A stretch of DNA of 64,000 nucleotides from Orbilia blumenaviensis (taxonomy: Eukaryota > Ascomycota > Orbiliomycetes > Orbiliales > Orbiliaceae), in contig JAVHNS010000012.1 in assembly GCA_036872755.1 (NCBI GenBank), positions 496,001 to 560,000 on the forward strand, in the 5' to 3' direction. This document shows positions 9,772 through 21,600 of this stretch, one piece after another. The notes under the pieces are model-generated. The model made no database searches, had not been told where the DNA came from, and saw nothing but the letters and a program-made list of their open reading frames with translations. The position numbers and the translations under genes were made by a program. Each line of letters starts with the position of its first letter. The stretch's first letter is position 1.

Positions 9772-12700
9772 ATGAAAGGACCAAATATGGATCTGGATTT
9801 CTATTTTTCTCCACCAAGATCTTCGTACACTGAAAATGACATCCTCGAAATTGCAACTATACTGGAAAGCGATCCGTTGCTCCGAAAGTATAGCGAAACA
9901 CCGCGATTATACACTATCGTACGGCAAATAACAGAAACGGGCCCTTTGTCCGACCTCAAACTTCTACTTGACTTGGGCTTCTCTGATAAATCACTTCCAC
10001 TCGTAATAACGCAACTTCCTGGGAAACTCCTAGATAAGAGGAAGGCTCATTTTCTAGAAGCACAAGAGAGTGTATGCAGTAGCTCTGATATCACAGAACT
10101 ACTTCGATCGGGAAAACATGGGACTTTTTTGGAGACACCGCTATGGTATGGTTCTAGAAGTAGTATCGCGACTGCGGATCGAAGTCAGGTTGATATGGTT
10201 TACACTACGGTTGATGGTCCGAAATATTATGTGATTAAACGGTATTTCCGCCTGCGTATGGCGCGCAATGATCTAGAAACCCTACGCCTTTTTGAGAACG
10301 AGGTTCAAACGATGAAGAACATCAGTCATCACCACTGTGTTAAGCTGGTAAGCGCATTTTCACATATTTTGTATAGTTATCGTGGAACCTTCACTTCAAT
10401 ACCCAGTTTTTAAGCCAAAGTCAAAGCGTAACTGCTTAAATATGGGTATAATTGTAATACCATTAGCAGGCTTTGAGGCAAAAGCTTAAGGGGGTGTCTA
10501 TGAGCTAGACTACCAAGCATCTACCTTTAAATCTTGTGGTTTAAAAACCTATTTCTTTCTAACATATTGTCTATAATACCAGGATGCGAGCTATACAGAC
10601 AAATCCTACTTCACGATTATCATGTCACCAGCGGCACAATGCAACCTAGCAACCTACCTCGAAAGCGCGCAAGAGGACAAATTTAAAGATCGCCGAACAT
10701 TCTTGCCGCAGTTTTTTGGCTGTCTTTCCCGAGCCCTGTGGTATATCCACCGCCACAAGATTCACCATCGCGATATAAAGCCTGAAAATATCTTAGTCCA
10801 TGACCAAAAGGTCTTTTTCAGCGATTTTGACTGCTCATATTCATGGGCTGACAAAGACGGCAGTACTACCTATAGTGCGCCTGATAGATTGACGTGGAAG
10901 TGGGCTGCTCCAGAAATAGTTAATTCAAGGCATCAACAGAATAGCGGGATCAATAGCGCAGCCGATATCTGGTCACTCGGTTGTGTCTTCCTAGAAATTG
11001 CGACTGTTCTGAAAGGAAAATCGCTAATAGCACTTCAAAAAAGACTCATGGAAGACCCTAATGATGATCCCAGCTATTATCTCCATATTGAAACAATTGG
11101 ACAGTGGGTTGAGGAACTTCGGGGGGACCACAATGTAGCAAGTTTAGACGATGCACCACTTGATTGGATCAAGGGAATGCTACAACCAGAACCAGACGAA
11201 AGACCGTCAGCTCATGGAGTGGTAGAGATGACAGCGGATACGAACCCAGCATATTTCTGTTGCAACGACTGCAGAAATGAAGATTCGTCTTCCGCGAACG
11301 AGATCACTCCACTGACTGATATTGAAACGGTGGATCATTCTACATCTCTTGTAAGCTTCTTAATCTGCTAATCTTTACCAGTTCTTGAACTAATTGGGTC
11401 TAGGTTGCCGCATTATTACTGAGAAACGGATTCAATATAAATTCCACAAGCTTTAACGCTTCAGAACTTCTCAAGTGGGCCATTATACACGACCAGGATG
11501 AGGCAGCGGAGCTAGCCATCCAAAAACTCCATAACATTGATGCTAGGACGGAGAATGGGGAAATAACGCTGCACTTAGCCGTTGGTTACGGACGTGATAC
11601 AGTTGTTAGATTGCTATTAGAAAATGGTGCCGATGCCGATGTAGCTCAGGAGGATATGAAGACGGCATTGCATTTTGCAGCGGAGAGGGGTCTAACGACT
11701 ATTGCACAGCTATTATGCAAAAATGGAGCAAATCTTGAGGCAAGAAACAGATTCAAGGCGACGCCTCTCCACTTGGCAGCTGCTAGTGGGCAAGAAGGAA
11801 TTATGCAAATTTTGCTTGATAACGGTGCGGATATCGAGGCAAGGGATGAAAAAAAGAGAACACCACTTCATACTGCTATGTGGAATACAAAACCCGGTCC
11901 AGCATCCCTCCTGCTCGCATCAGGTGCTGATGTCAATGCGAAAAATTCAGACGGGGACACTGCGCTACATTTATTGTACGAGTCCGGCACTGGGGAGATA
12001 GTAAAGATTCTCATAGAAGAGGGTGCCAACATCGAGGAACGAAATAACGAGGGATTTACCGCTCTGCATCTGTATGCCGACTACGGTTACGACGCAATGG
12101 TAAAGCTTCTACTGGAAAATGGAGCTAATATCGACGAGCGAACCCACGAAGGAGATACCGCACTCCAATTGTCCGCCGATAATGGTTACGACCTGGTCGT
12201 GAAGCGACTTCTTGACGGAGGTGCTGACACCGAACAACAGAACAGCGACGGAGATACCGCACTGCATCTAGCTACTATTGGTTCCAAGGAGGTGATTGTG
12301 AAGCTCCTCCTTGAGAGAGGGGCCAAGCCCGACGTCAAGAATAACAGAAAAGACACTGCTCTGCATATAGCTGCTATGAGAGGTTATGATAACATAGTAA
12401 CGCTACTTCTCGAAAACGGAGCTACTCTCGAAAAACGGAGCGGTCGAGGCACAACTGCATTGATGTTGGCTGCATCATCTTTTCACGAACCGATTGTCAA
12501 ACTGCTCATCGCCAAAGGAGCCGATATCGACAACGAAGCAAACGGCCAAACAGTCTTGCATTATGCCGCCGAACGAGGGAAAACAGATCTGATACGGCTT
12601 CTACTCAAGTATGGTGCTGATGTTAACAAGAGCAACGGTGACCACACACCATTACATATAGCTGCTGAAAAACGGAATAAGTCGGCAGTTAAGGTGTTAC

Positions 12701-14337
12701 TAGCTAAAGGAGCTGACCCGAACAGACGGCTCAAGACTGGATTTACAGCTTTGCATATTGTGGCAGCATCTGGCGATGCAACTATCATCAAGATGCTGAT
12801 AGAAGCGGGAGCCGATATCGAAGCGAAGGAAGATAAGGGATTGACAGCTCTTATGCACGCCTGTAAGAATGGTCACGTCGATGCCGTCAGTGCTTTGCTA
12901 GAGAAAGGTGCCGATCTCCATGCCACCATGATATATGATGGATGGACAGCACTACATTCTGCCGCTACGAATGGTAGAGAGGAGATAATACCGTTACTAG
13001 TCAATAAGGGAGCTAACATTAATGTTAGTAAGAAGGATGGGTGGACCCCACTGCACCTGGCAGCGGGCTATGCTATTGAACCATGCTTACGAGCTTTGCT
13101 TAAGTGCGGTGTCAGTACCGAAGAAAGAGACAGTACCGGATGGACTGCACTGCATCGATCAGCCGATAATGGCCATGATAGAGTTGTGAGGATGTTAGTC
13201 GAGGCTGGAGCTGATATTCATGCGAGAACAAACGATAATTGGACAGCGATGCATATCGCTTCCAATAAAGGCCATGTTCCGGTTATACAGGCCCTGGTTG
13301 ACACTGGGAAAACCGACCTCGAATTAAAAGACGACGACGGGTGGACAGCATTGCATTGGGCGTTGGATGGTGAGAATCTGAATGTTTCGCGACAACTATT
13401 ACAACTAGGGGCAGATGTCAATGCGGTGAGGGCAGACGGACAGACGGTTCTACACATAGCAGCATCAGAGAAAGGTTCTCTAGCCTTTTTACGATGTTTT
13501 ATCGATACCGGGAAACCAAATCTCGATCTTCAGGACGATGAGGGATGGACTGCGCTTCATCGTGCAATCAGAGGCCGTAATGGACCCGGGGTAACGTTGT
13601 TGCTCGAAAAAGGAGCAGATATGCATCTCAAGCGGCACGACGGATGGAACTCAATACACGCTGCTGCCGTCAGCGCGAACTCGTTCCCATTTTTGAAATT
13701 GATGGTGGACAGCGGCAAAGCTGATCTTGACGTTAAAGGAGTCGACGAATGGACCCCGCTACACCGTGCCGCAAGGTTCGGCGTTGAGTCCGCTGCTCGC
13801 TTGCTCATCAGTAGTGGTGCAAATATAATGGCAAAATCAGCGTTGGATTTCACACCGCTTCATGCGGCAGCCAAATATAACAAATATGAGGTTGCACAGC
13901 AATTATTGGATGCGGGTGCAGACATTCATTTCCGCTCAAGGAGCGGATGGACGGCATTACATTATGCTGCCAAGAATAACTCATTGCTAATTGCAAAGTC
14001 GTTATTAGAAAAAGGCGCGGAGATTAATGTCAAAACAGTCACAGCAGAGACTCCCCTTTCTTTCGCAGCATTTTCTGGAGGTAGTCAACTAGTGAAACTG
14101 CTGTTAGAGCACCATGCAGATGTCTCACTGACAAGGAACGATGGCTGGACAGCACTACATGTGGCAGCATCCCGGGGCGATGTCGAGATTGCACAGATGC
14201 TTCTTGAAAGTGGGGCAGAAGTTGGGACATTGGACGCGGGTGGTAAGACAGCGAAGGACCGGGCTGCCGAAAAACGGCAAACCAAAGTGGTCGAGCTGTT
14301 AGATTCCCATACAAAGCAGGGGGCTGGCGAAATTTAA
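9772..14337 (+). CDS. Protein kinase with 28 C-terminal ankyrin repeats (NLR-like)
   Basis: Three exons (9772-10347, 10583-11350, 11404-14337) give 1,425 aa. Residues 1-125 match the unknown pre-kinase domain of the divergent neighbour (DFYFSPPRSSY; ETPRLYTIVR). The kinase follows: Lys156 in YYVIKRYF, Glu177 in FENEV, HRDIKPEN at 254, DFD at 273 in place of DFG, and APE at 301. As in the neighbour, no glycine-rich loop is visible. A CCNDCRNED knuckle ends the kinase part. From about residue 490 to the end run 28 consecutive ankyrin repeats, many with WTALH cores. The first ATG (9772) is used; a second lies five codons on (9787). The intron after Lys-Leu (10348) is at the same codon as in the paralogue. 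A repeat-based sensor feeding a kinase is a reasonable inference. Confidence 0.88.
11533..14319 (+). repeat. Tandem array of 28 ankyrin repeats (coding)
   Basis: Units of about 33 codons repeat without a break, recognisable by (T)(A/P)LHxAA and LLxxGAD(I/V). Counting the ALH/PLH-type cores gives 28, from EITLHLAVGYG to KTAKDRAAEKR. Early units use DTALH, middle and late ones mostly WTALH or WTPLH, which hints that parts were duplicated as blocks. Two late units carry a one-residue-longer linker with (V/I)DTGK or (V/M)DSGK. Confidence 0.9.
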
Positions 14338-14920
14338 AATGGCTTCCTAGGTCTAGATGCAAAAGGAAAGAAATACAGAACGGTAACCGTCTAATGTTCG
14401 AGCTTTGTTGATAACCTCCTTTAAAAGACTATTAGCTATACCCTCATGGCTTCTCTTAAGTTCAACGATCGTTAAACTGGCCGTTAGACGAAATCTCAAT
14501 CTAGAAACTGTATTTATCTCGTAAAGCAAATGCTTCTTGGCCATATCCTGGAAGTGACCATATATGTGTTGCGCGTTGCATTTCCTGCAGATCCCTGCCT
14601 CGCTTAAACATTCCCGCCAACAAGGATCAGCGTGCTATTTCAAGCCAGCCTCTAAACCTTCAACGCCAATTCGCAACTTCCTTTCCTTCTCTTATATATA
14701 CTCCACTATGCCGTATCCACCATCACTATCGTTATTGTCATCAAAGGGGACATCTATATCAGTCAAAATTTACGAGCTTGATATCCGGTGACTAAAACTA
14801 TCGCCAACATCGCTCAGACTCATATCATCTGCATGATCCCATAATTCAGGTCATCTCAAAACCTCGAGAACTCGAAACACCCGAGTTTCTGTTTCATTCC
14901 TTATCCCTTCGCTTTTCACC
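14338..14920. other. Intergenic, no gene seen
   Basis: About 580 nt between the ankyrin gene and elongin A, holding the 3' flank of the first and promoter of the second. Pyrimidine-rich sequence and a TATATATA-like run occur near 14690-14700. No supported ORF. Confidence 0.5.
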
Positions 14921-15546
14921 ATGTTGGTAGCTGAAAACGAGCCATTTCCCTCGTTATTCGAGCTCGCGAAGCGGGTCTGCATTCGTAACGTCGGCTGTAT
15001 GCTCCCTGTGATCAATAATATCGCCTAATCAATACGCTAACTCCGATATTGTTAGTAATTGACGATGTCGGCGAACTCCCATACTACCTCATCCGCCCCA
15101 TCCTTCTCCGCCTCGAAAACCCGGACCGCCTCCGCGCAATTGAAACAAAGTCTCCACACATTGTCCCGGAGACAGCCGAACTCTGGCGTGCACACATCAG
15201 TCGATCCTTCGGAGATGCGAAGCTGCATGAGTATCGGGAAAAAGGTATAGAGGGCGAACAATGGCGGGAGGTGTATTATAAACTCCTGAAGAAGCAGAAG
15301 GAGAAGGATAAGGCTGATATAGAGAAGCTGAAGGCGGATATTAAGAAGTTGAGTGATAAGAAGGAGAAGAGGACGGTGGGGAGGACGACTGTGAGGAGGC
15401 AGGATATCAGTCAGTTGAGGAATCTGGATAGGGGTTTCGGAGGGAACTTTGGAGGAGGTGGAGGTGGAGGTGGATGGGGTGCACCGAGAGGGCCGTTTAG
15501 TAACTCGACCCTGAATAAGGTGCTGACGAAGGGACGGAGAAGGTGA
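14921..15546 (+). CDS. ELA1: Elongin-A
   Basis: Elongin A helps release arrested RNA polymerase II and, with elongin C and a cullin, acts as a substrate adaptor for ubiquitination of stalled polymerase. Two exons (14921-14996, 15056-15546) give 188 aa. Exon 1 carries a BC-box-like motif, SLFELAKRVCIRNV, where an Ala sits at a position usually Cys. Exon 2 opens with DDVGELPYYLIRPILLRLENP, the typical elongin-A block, and a helix ending in ETAELWRAHISRSFG. The tail is a Lys-rich helix (about 115-145) followed by a run of eight glycines and a basic end. It is short for a fungal elongin A, but the core is intact. The start is the first ATG after a pyrimidine-rich leader. Confidence 0.85.
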
Positions 15547-16396
15547 TCCTTTACTTTTGGCTCAAGATCGTGGATGTCTATTTAGCGGAAATTGCCTCGA
15601 TCTGTAGTATTTCATTTTTGAGAGTTTCAGGGAATGGGTTTCATAAATGGTCTTTCTGTGTAATATGGGAGTATGGCGCGAGGGATACGATGGAGAACTT
15701 GGTCTCAATATAGTTTATTTACTGAATATATGATTCTAGGTCTGGCCTCAGTATACTACACACTATGATATAATCTATTTGTCTTCGGGAAGATTTAATT
15801 TCCCAACACCCTCTCCAATTCCAATATAACTTGAATTAGCATCCTGTATCATGGGTACATCTAGCGGATGGGTTGAAAACGTTAGTAGTTAGGATAATAC
15901 CTCGCAGTTCAGTAATCTGAAATTTTTACAATATATTTTATCTCCGCCTGTTCTCGTTGGGCTCAGCCGCACTATAGCTACCTAGGTATCTATATCGCAC
16001 AAGATACTGTTGTGACTAGCACTCGGGTCCTTCTTCCGCTAATTGGTTCGCACTTCGGAACGTTTCAGCCACAGAGTAGGACGGGACTCTCACCAGCTGA
16101 ATGCGGCGTTTTAGGACATTTGAGTAATAACAACTGAGCGTTTAACTATAATCGTGATCCTTCTGATATGGTCAGTACTGAATAGTCTCATCATCAGTGA
16201 AGTTCGACCAGTCTCTTCCTCATCTATATGAATTTATATCCGGAAAAGTATAAAACCCCCCCAAGACCCCGACATAATAGCTGCTCGTCAATCACCAAAC
16301 CATTCCCACTCTTACCACTATAACCTATAAATTTTTTCTTCATACCATACTATACTCTAGCTTTCTAGATCTAAATTATATAAACATATATATAAA
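15547..16396. other. Intergenic, no gene seen
   Basis: About 850 AT-rich nt between elongin A and the PI-PLC-like gene. The last 60 nt before 16397 hold an A/T-rich leader with TATATATATAAA just ahead of the start codon. Nothing else supported. Confidence 0.5.
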
Positions 16397-17884
16397 ATGG
16401 GGTATTTTGATCCAAGCAAATATAACTACAGTGGCGATTTCGCCCGATCGATTGTAGCCGCTCGAGAAGATCTCGAGAGGGATTACCCCGGCGCACGAGT
16501 TTTCATCAACTCCAACAACCACACCATCGATGAGGTGCGACTAGCGCCTCCAGATGGTCACGATCACGTCGTCCGTGGCAGGTTTGAGGTTCCCAGAACT
16601 GGAATCTTTTGGAGAAATACCTACGGTTATCATTACACGGTATTTTCTGAGGGCACGTTTAGATATTCTGGCAGAATTGAGTAAGCTTTGGATGATATAT
16701 TCTCACTTCGCGGGACCTATTATTAACACGTTACTGGCGGCTTCAGTGGTTCGGACTGGGCTACTTGGTCTGGTCACGCTCAGGCAAGCATCCAGGAATC
16801 CAATGGTGTAAAAACCTTCATCTGGCGACGACAAGATGGGTCGTATGTATCAATTAACCCCCCATGACGTTTGTATTGGCATAAATGGTAACCAGTATCA
16901 ATTAGGTCACGTTATCGGCCTGATATCCCCATTGATCTCGGGAATTGGATGAGTAGGCTCTCGGACGACCTTTATCTGTCTCAGGTCACCATACCAGGGA
17001 CACATAATAGCCATGCCGTGCAGGGTACACCAATTGTGCCACATATAGCACCTATCGAATGGATTACAAAATCCAGGCAGGCAGCTGAGTGTCAGGGCTG
17101 GTCGATAAAGGATCAGTTACAAAACGGAGCCCGTTTCCTTGACTTACGCTATGGAGATGATCTTAAGATGCGTCACGGTCAGATTGAACTTCCGGGCAAT
17201 CTAAGAGAGTGTATCCGAGTGGTGACAGACTTCCTCGATACTCACCCAAGAGAGACTGTCGTGGTGATAGCAAAATGGGACAAGTGGGGTTACGGGAACA
17301 ACGAAGAATTCGTCGAAGACGAAGGAACCCGCGCTCAAGTAACCAGGCTATTTGCCGACTCACCGCGCTTTCTCGACACATCTACGGTGCCAACTTTGAG
17401 AGAATGCAGGGGTAAATTTATCCGTAAGCTAGAAGGCAGAGGCAACTGGCAAGGGCTTGACTTTGAGAAATTTCAGATACCAGCTTCCTTTCAGAAGCCG
17501 GCGATTTCACTCCCTGCTGAGCCTTCTGCCTTTTTTGCGGGCGCCTGGTTTTGGTGGAGGGTGTCGACCAGTTGGCTGAAGACCAAAGCTGACCTGGATT
17601 GGAATTTACATGTTGGACAGAACTTAAGCAAAGAACAAGCTACGACAGTGCTAGCTTCAGGACTGAACGACTATCATATGAGCGTCGGTAGTGTACTTTG
17701 GGGTTCCAGCATCCACCCGTTTCAATTTTCAAAGCACAAGAATGAGGAACTGGTCAGGTGGCTGGATAAAGATTGTTCGTATGCTAAAGTGTATCGACTG
17801 GGTTTTGTAACCTTGGACTGGGCAGATTATCCTGATAGGGGGGTATTGCTGAAGAAATTGGTCTTAACAAACTTTACAGAATGA
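16397..17884 (+). CDS. PI-PLC X-domain-like phosphodiesterase
   Basis: Three exons (16397-16680, 16747-16842, 16906-17884) give 452 aa. Residues about 135-440 match the bacterial-type phosphatidylinositol phospholipase C (TIM-barrel) family. TIPGTHNS puts the first catalytic His at 160, GARFLDLRY gives Asp206 and Arg208, and LKMRHGQ gives the second His at 217; VVVIAKWDKWG and LGFVTLDWADYP fit later strands. This family cleaves phosphatidylinositol or its glycans, releasing inositol phosphate and diacylglycerol. The first 125 residues are not recognised: they are aromatic-rich (FDPSKYNYSGDF, WRNTYGYHYTVF, DWATWSGHA) and may be a small beta domain. No signal peptide is seen, so an intracellular or unconventionally secreted enzyme is likely. 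No metal-binding C2 or EF-hand part is present, unlike eukaryotic PLC. Confidence 0.85.
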
Positions 17885-18608
17885 ATGAACCCATATACGT
17901 CCCGTGTCCAGACTACAGATTGAATATATACCTGGATAATACAGATCTTTCCTTCTTCCTTTTTTTTTCCGAAAATTTCCTCTATCTCCAAAGTTCTTCC
18001 TTTAATTATGTTAAATAACAGTTATTCAGTTTTGTATTAAAATTCCAAGCGTGGAATGGCTAAAGCCTATAGTTACTTACTTAGGTCGACCTTCGGCTTT
18101 GCATAAATCTCCTGCTGCTAAATTCCTATACATGTACATTAAAACCAGGATTAATCGATTGTGGCCACCCCGCATCTATATGACCACGAATTATCCGACT
18201 TAGAGTACGCCCAACTAGTATACCCCTTACGCATCATAATACGAACATTCGAAGCATACTCAGCGCAATGACAATGTAGCTGTTGGTGGCAATTAATCCA
18301 GCCCCACTTGTCTATCGCTATTTGATGTGTGTTGATGATGTCGTATCTTTCTCGTATTTTCGTCAAAAATGGATTTCATGGTATCTTAATTACAAGAAAA
18401 AGAGCGGTTTCCAGCTCCATTGCATTAGCATCGAAGTGGAATCGAAATCAACAGCACCATCCTCGCAATGATATCGAATAAAATCAAGAACACCAGCAGA
18501 AGCAAAAAGATAAGAACAAGTGGAAGCACGTTCATCAACCACACTTTAGAATGCTATCATTAAAAAAAGACTATGAAGCAAAACACCCAGAACAAGAAGC
18601 CCATGACT
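17885..18608. other. Convergent intergenic region, no gene seen
   Basis: About 720 AT-rich nt between the 3' ends of the PI-PLC-like gene and the JmjC gene. It should hold both poly(A) sites. A pyrimidine run (about 17950-17967) is the only visible feature. Confidence 0.5.
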
Positions 18609-21600
18609 TTAAAGCCAGTCATCGTCACCATCGTCCCCATCAGCGGGTGGAGAGTGCCTCATCAATTCAATGACGTTACGGCTCCGTGATGCGTCGAGGG
18701 CGGCAGGGTTGAAAATCGGAACAAACGGGGCCGCTTTGGCAGACTTTGATACCACGACGTCAATTCCACTGAGAGAAGATCGTGAAGGTCGGCCGGGCTT
18801 TTTCTTCGGTGTTGAGACCTTGCCTGCGGAACTTCTTAAGACAACCGCCACAGCTGGTGTTGGTGATATGGTTCCATTAGCAGACCCTATCGGCGTAGAT
18901 ATGCTTTTCCTAGGCCGGCCGCGAACCCGAGTATCGACTGGGGTTGTTTTGTTCGTGGCAGCTGTATCACGTCGTGGACGCTTAGCAGGGGGCGAGGCAG
19001 CAGGGGTCGAATTGACACCCGGTGAAGCAATTCCTTCGGCATTAGAGTCCCTTCGAGGACGTCCTCGTTTAGTAGAGCTCGCAGAAACCGATGCCGTGCG
19101 ATTGTTGATTGGAGTGAACTTGTTGCTAGACGTTGCTTTGGCTGCTCGAGGCGCAACATAATCACCGTCCGCTTTCTTTGGGCGTCCTGGCCGCCCACGT
19201 TTGGATAGCGGTTTAGATGGCCGAGGCCCAGGCTTGCGGTTTGAGCCAACCGGTGTCTTGGGGACGGCATTCCGCGCTGCAGGCGGAGGGCGAATATCCC
19301 CAACGACCGGTGACATCGAACCTTCATCCTCAGACACATCTTCAGGCGCTGGCATTTTCCTCGGCTCGATAGCGACTTGGAAACTAGGTTCATTGGCATC
19401 ATCTTCATCATCGCTTCCTTCACGGCTCTGAGCCTCTGAGCTATAAACCGACAGCGGAGGAGGACTTCGTCCTTCTGCTGCTGCGAGAGCCATACGCTTC
19501 GCATCGCGCAGGGCTTTGTCAATATCCGCTTGTTTATACCCTGCTGCGGCAGCATTACTTATATTTTGTTTCTTTGAAGCGGCGGTGCTTCGAGTAGGTG
19601 TACCTCCACCTACATCATCATCGTCATCACCGTAAGCGATAGGAGAATTGGCCTCAAGGTCGACAATATCCTTCGACTTAGATAAAGCCTTGGAGATGCT
19701 GCCGTTGCCCTTCGCATGTGGTGGACGTGATGACTTGTTTAGAGGCGTCTTCCGAATAGTTTCGAATGTGAGTCCGTCCACAAGCTCTCCAGTTCGAGTA
19801 CTTCTTCTAGATTTCTTCGGCATAATCTCTTGTTCTTCATCACTCAGTAGCCCATTAAGGCGCCGACCGCCTGCTTCATCTTCCGATGAATCGGCATAAA
19901 TCTTGCGTGATCCTGGTGGCCGCCCCCCTTTCTTCTTAGAAGCTGGAGAACCGGCCGTCCCATCCACACGTCGTCTCTTCGGGTCAGGCGCTAAATCAGT
20001 TCCAACTTCGTCGAACCCAAACTTTGCTGCCAACTTTTGCACCTTATCTTCCTTTTCCTTGGCGATTCGAGCATCATGTCGTCTCCAAGCTTCAGGTGAG
20101 ATCTTTAGCCTAATAATTAAGGTGCCCTTTCTCTTTTTCCCTTTCTTAGTTCTGTCGAGCACCCATTCTGCTACCGTTCCCTTTTCAACTGTCTCATATT
20201 CGAGATCGCCTTGTACCCTCTCACGCCGTTCCTTCTTACTTAAGCCCGGTTTCCTAGATTTCCCTTTCCCTTTCTCCCCTTCTAAAGCTGGATCTATATT
20301 GGGTTGATAATGATGGAATACCCCTGTCAGGCCATATGGTTCACTGGGTGCATCCTGCTCATCCTCTGATCCAAATGTTTCGGTTGGATGAAGCATTGAC
20401 CCGCCATAATGGTGGTAGGAATCATGGTAAGGGTTACCATACTCATCCACAACCTCTTCCTCCTGCTGCTGGGAATGTCTTAAACCAGCGGCGGCGAGAA
20501 ATGCGAGCGGGTCTTTTTCCAATGTTGAAAGACCTGGTGTCGGGGCATCTTGCGGGTGTTTCTCCCAAGGCTGGTACTCATGGGCCCCGGTATTTGGGGG
20601 ACCGCATGCATGTACAGCCGACGGATCGCCGACGAGCGCAGGGTTAATGTCAGATTCGTGGGCTATCGGGGAGTGCTGTTAGCCTTTAAATCTAAGAATA
20701 TACGATAGACGCATAAACTTACCGTCCTGTCGCTGCATACCTTCAATACCATCACTATGCAGGGGTGAGACAAGCTCCGCTCTGTTGTACCCCCGGGGGG
20801 AAACCGGAGTATCAGGGGGATTCTCGAATTTCTTGAGGTAGTCGCCATTTTGCTCCCTCTTAGAAGAGCCAAAGGCATCTATGTAACCAGACATCCCAAG
20901 CGCTGGATCAATAGGAATTAAAGCGACGTCCAGACCAGCCGCACTAAAATGTGCCTTATACCCAGCAGGCGTGGCCACGATGTTACGATCATTGAATTCC
21001 TCAGGGAACGGGGGTGGTTCTTCTTGACTAGCGGTGTCTGGCTCTGTGCTATCCGTGGCGCCAAACGTAGGGCCCCATTTCGATATAGCATCGCCATTCT
21101 CGCCATGGTTTCCATCCTGAGAAGAAGGCTTGCCCCCGCTCACACCATTCTGTAGCCATCCAACATTGCCTTTGCTGAAATCTACCAAACTTTCTATACT
21201 CCGGACATCGGCAACATGTTTTGTCGTTGCGCCCAAAATCGTGCCCTTCGGAGTATACGGGGTGTAGTTTGGCCTCCTGCGGCATCTACCGCAGCCGCAG
21301 AAACCTAGACACACGGGGCACTTCCAATGGTGTTTTGCGAGACAATCATCAAAAGGGTCCATATCATATGCCCGCCACAAGTTTCCAAAACAGTAGGCCT
21401 TGCCGCAGTCTTTAGTCGTACAAAGCATTGCCTTCCAGCTTGGATGTCGATAACCACATGTGTGGCAATTGAGCAGTTTCCCCTCCCTCTTCTTCTTAGC
21501 TATCTCCTTCTCGTCGTCGAGATCATCGATAGTATTCGGATCAAGGTATGGTCTCGCTTGGAGCGCTTCCTGGCATACCCTCGCCAAACCCTTCCGTTCC

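Noticed and set aside
18609..20522. AT-hook ORF as a separate gene
   Set aside because: The frame opens at TTG and continues upstream in phase to an acceptor at 20663; it is the last exon of the JmjC gene.
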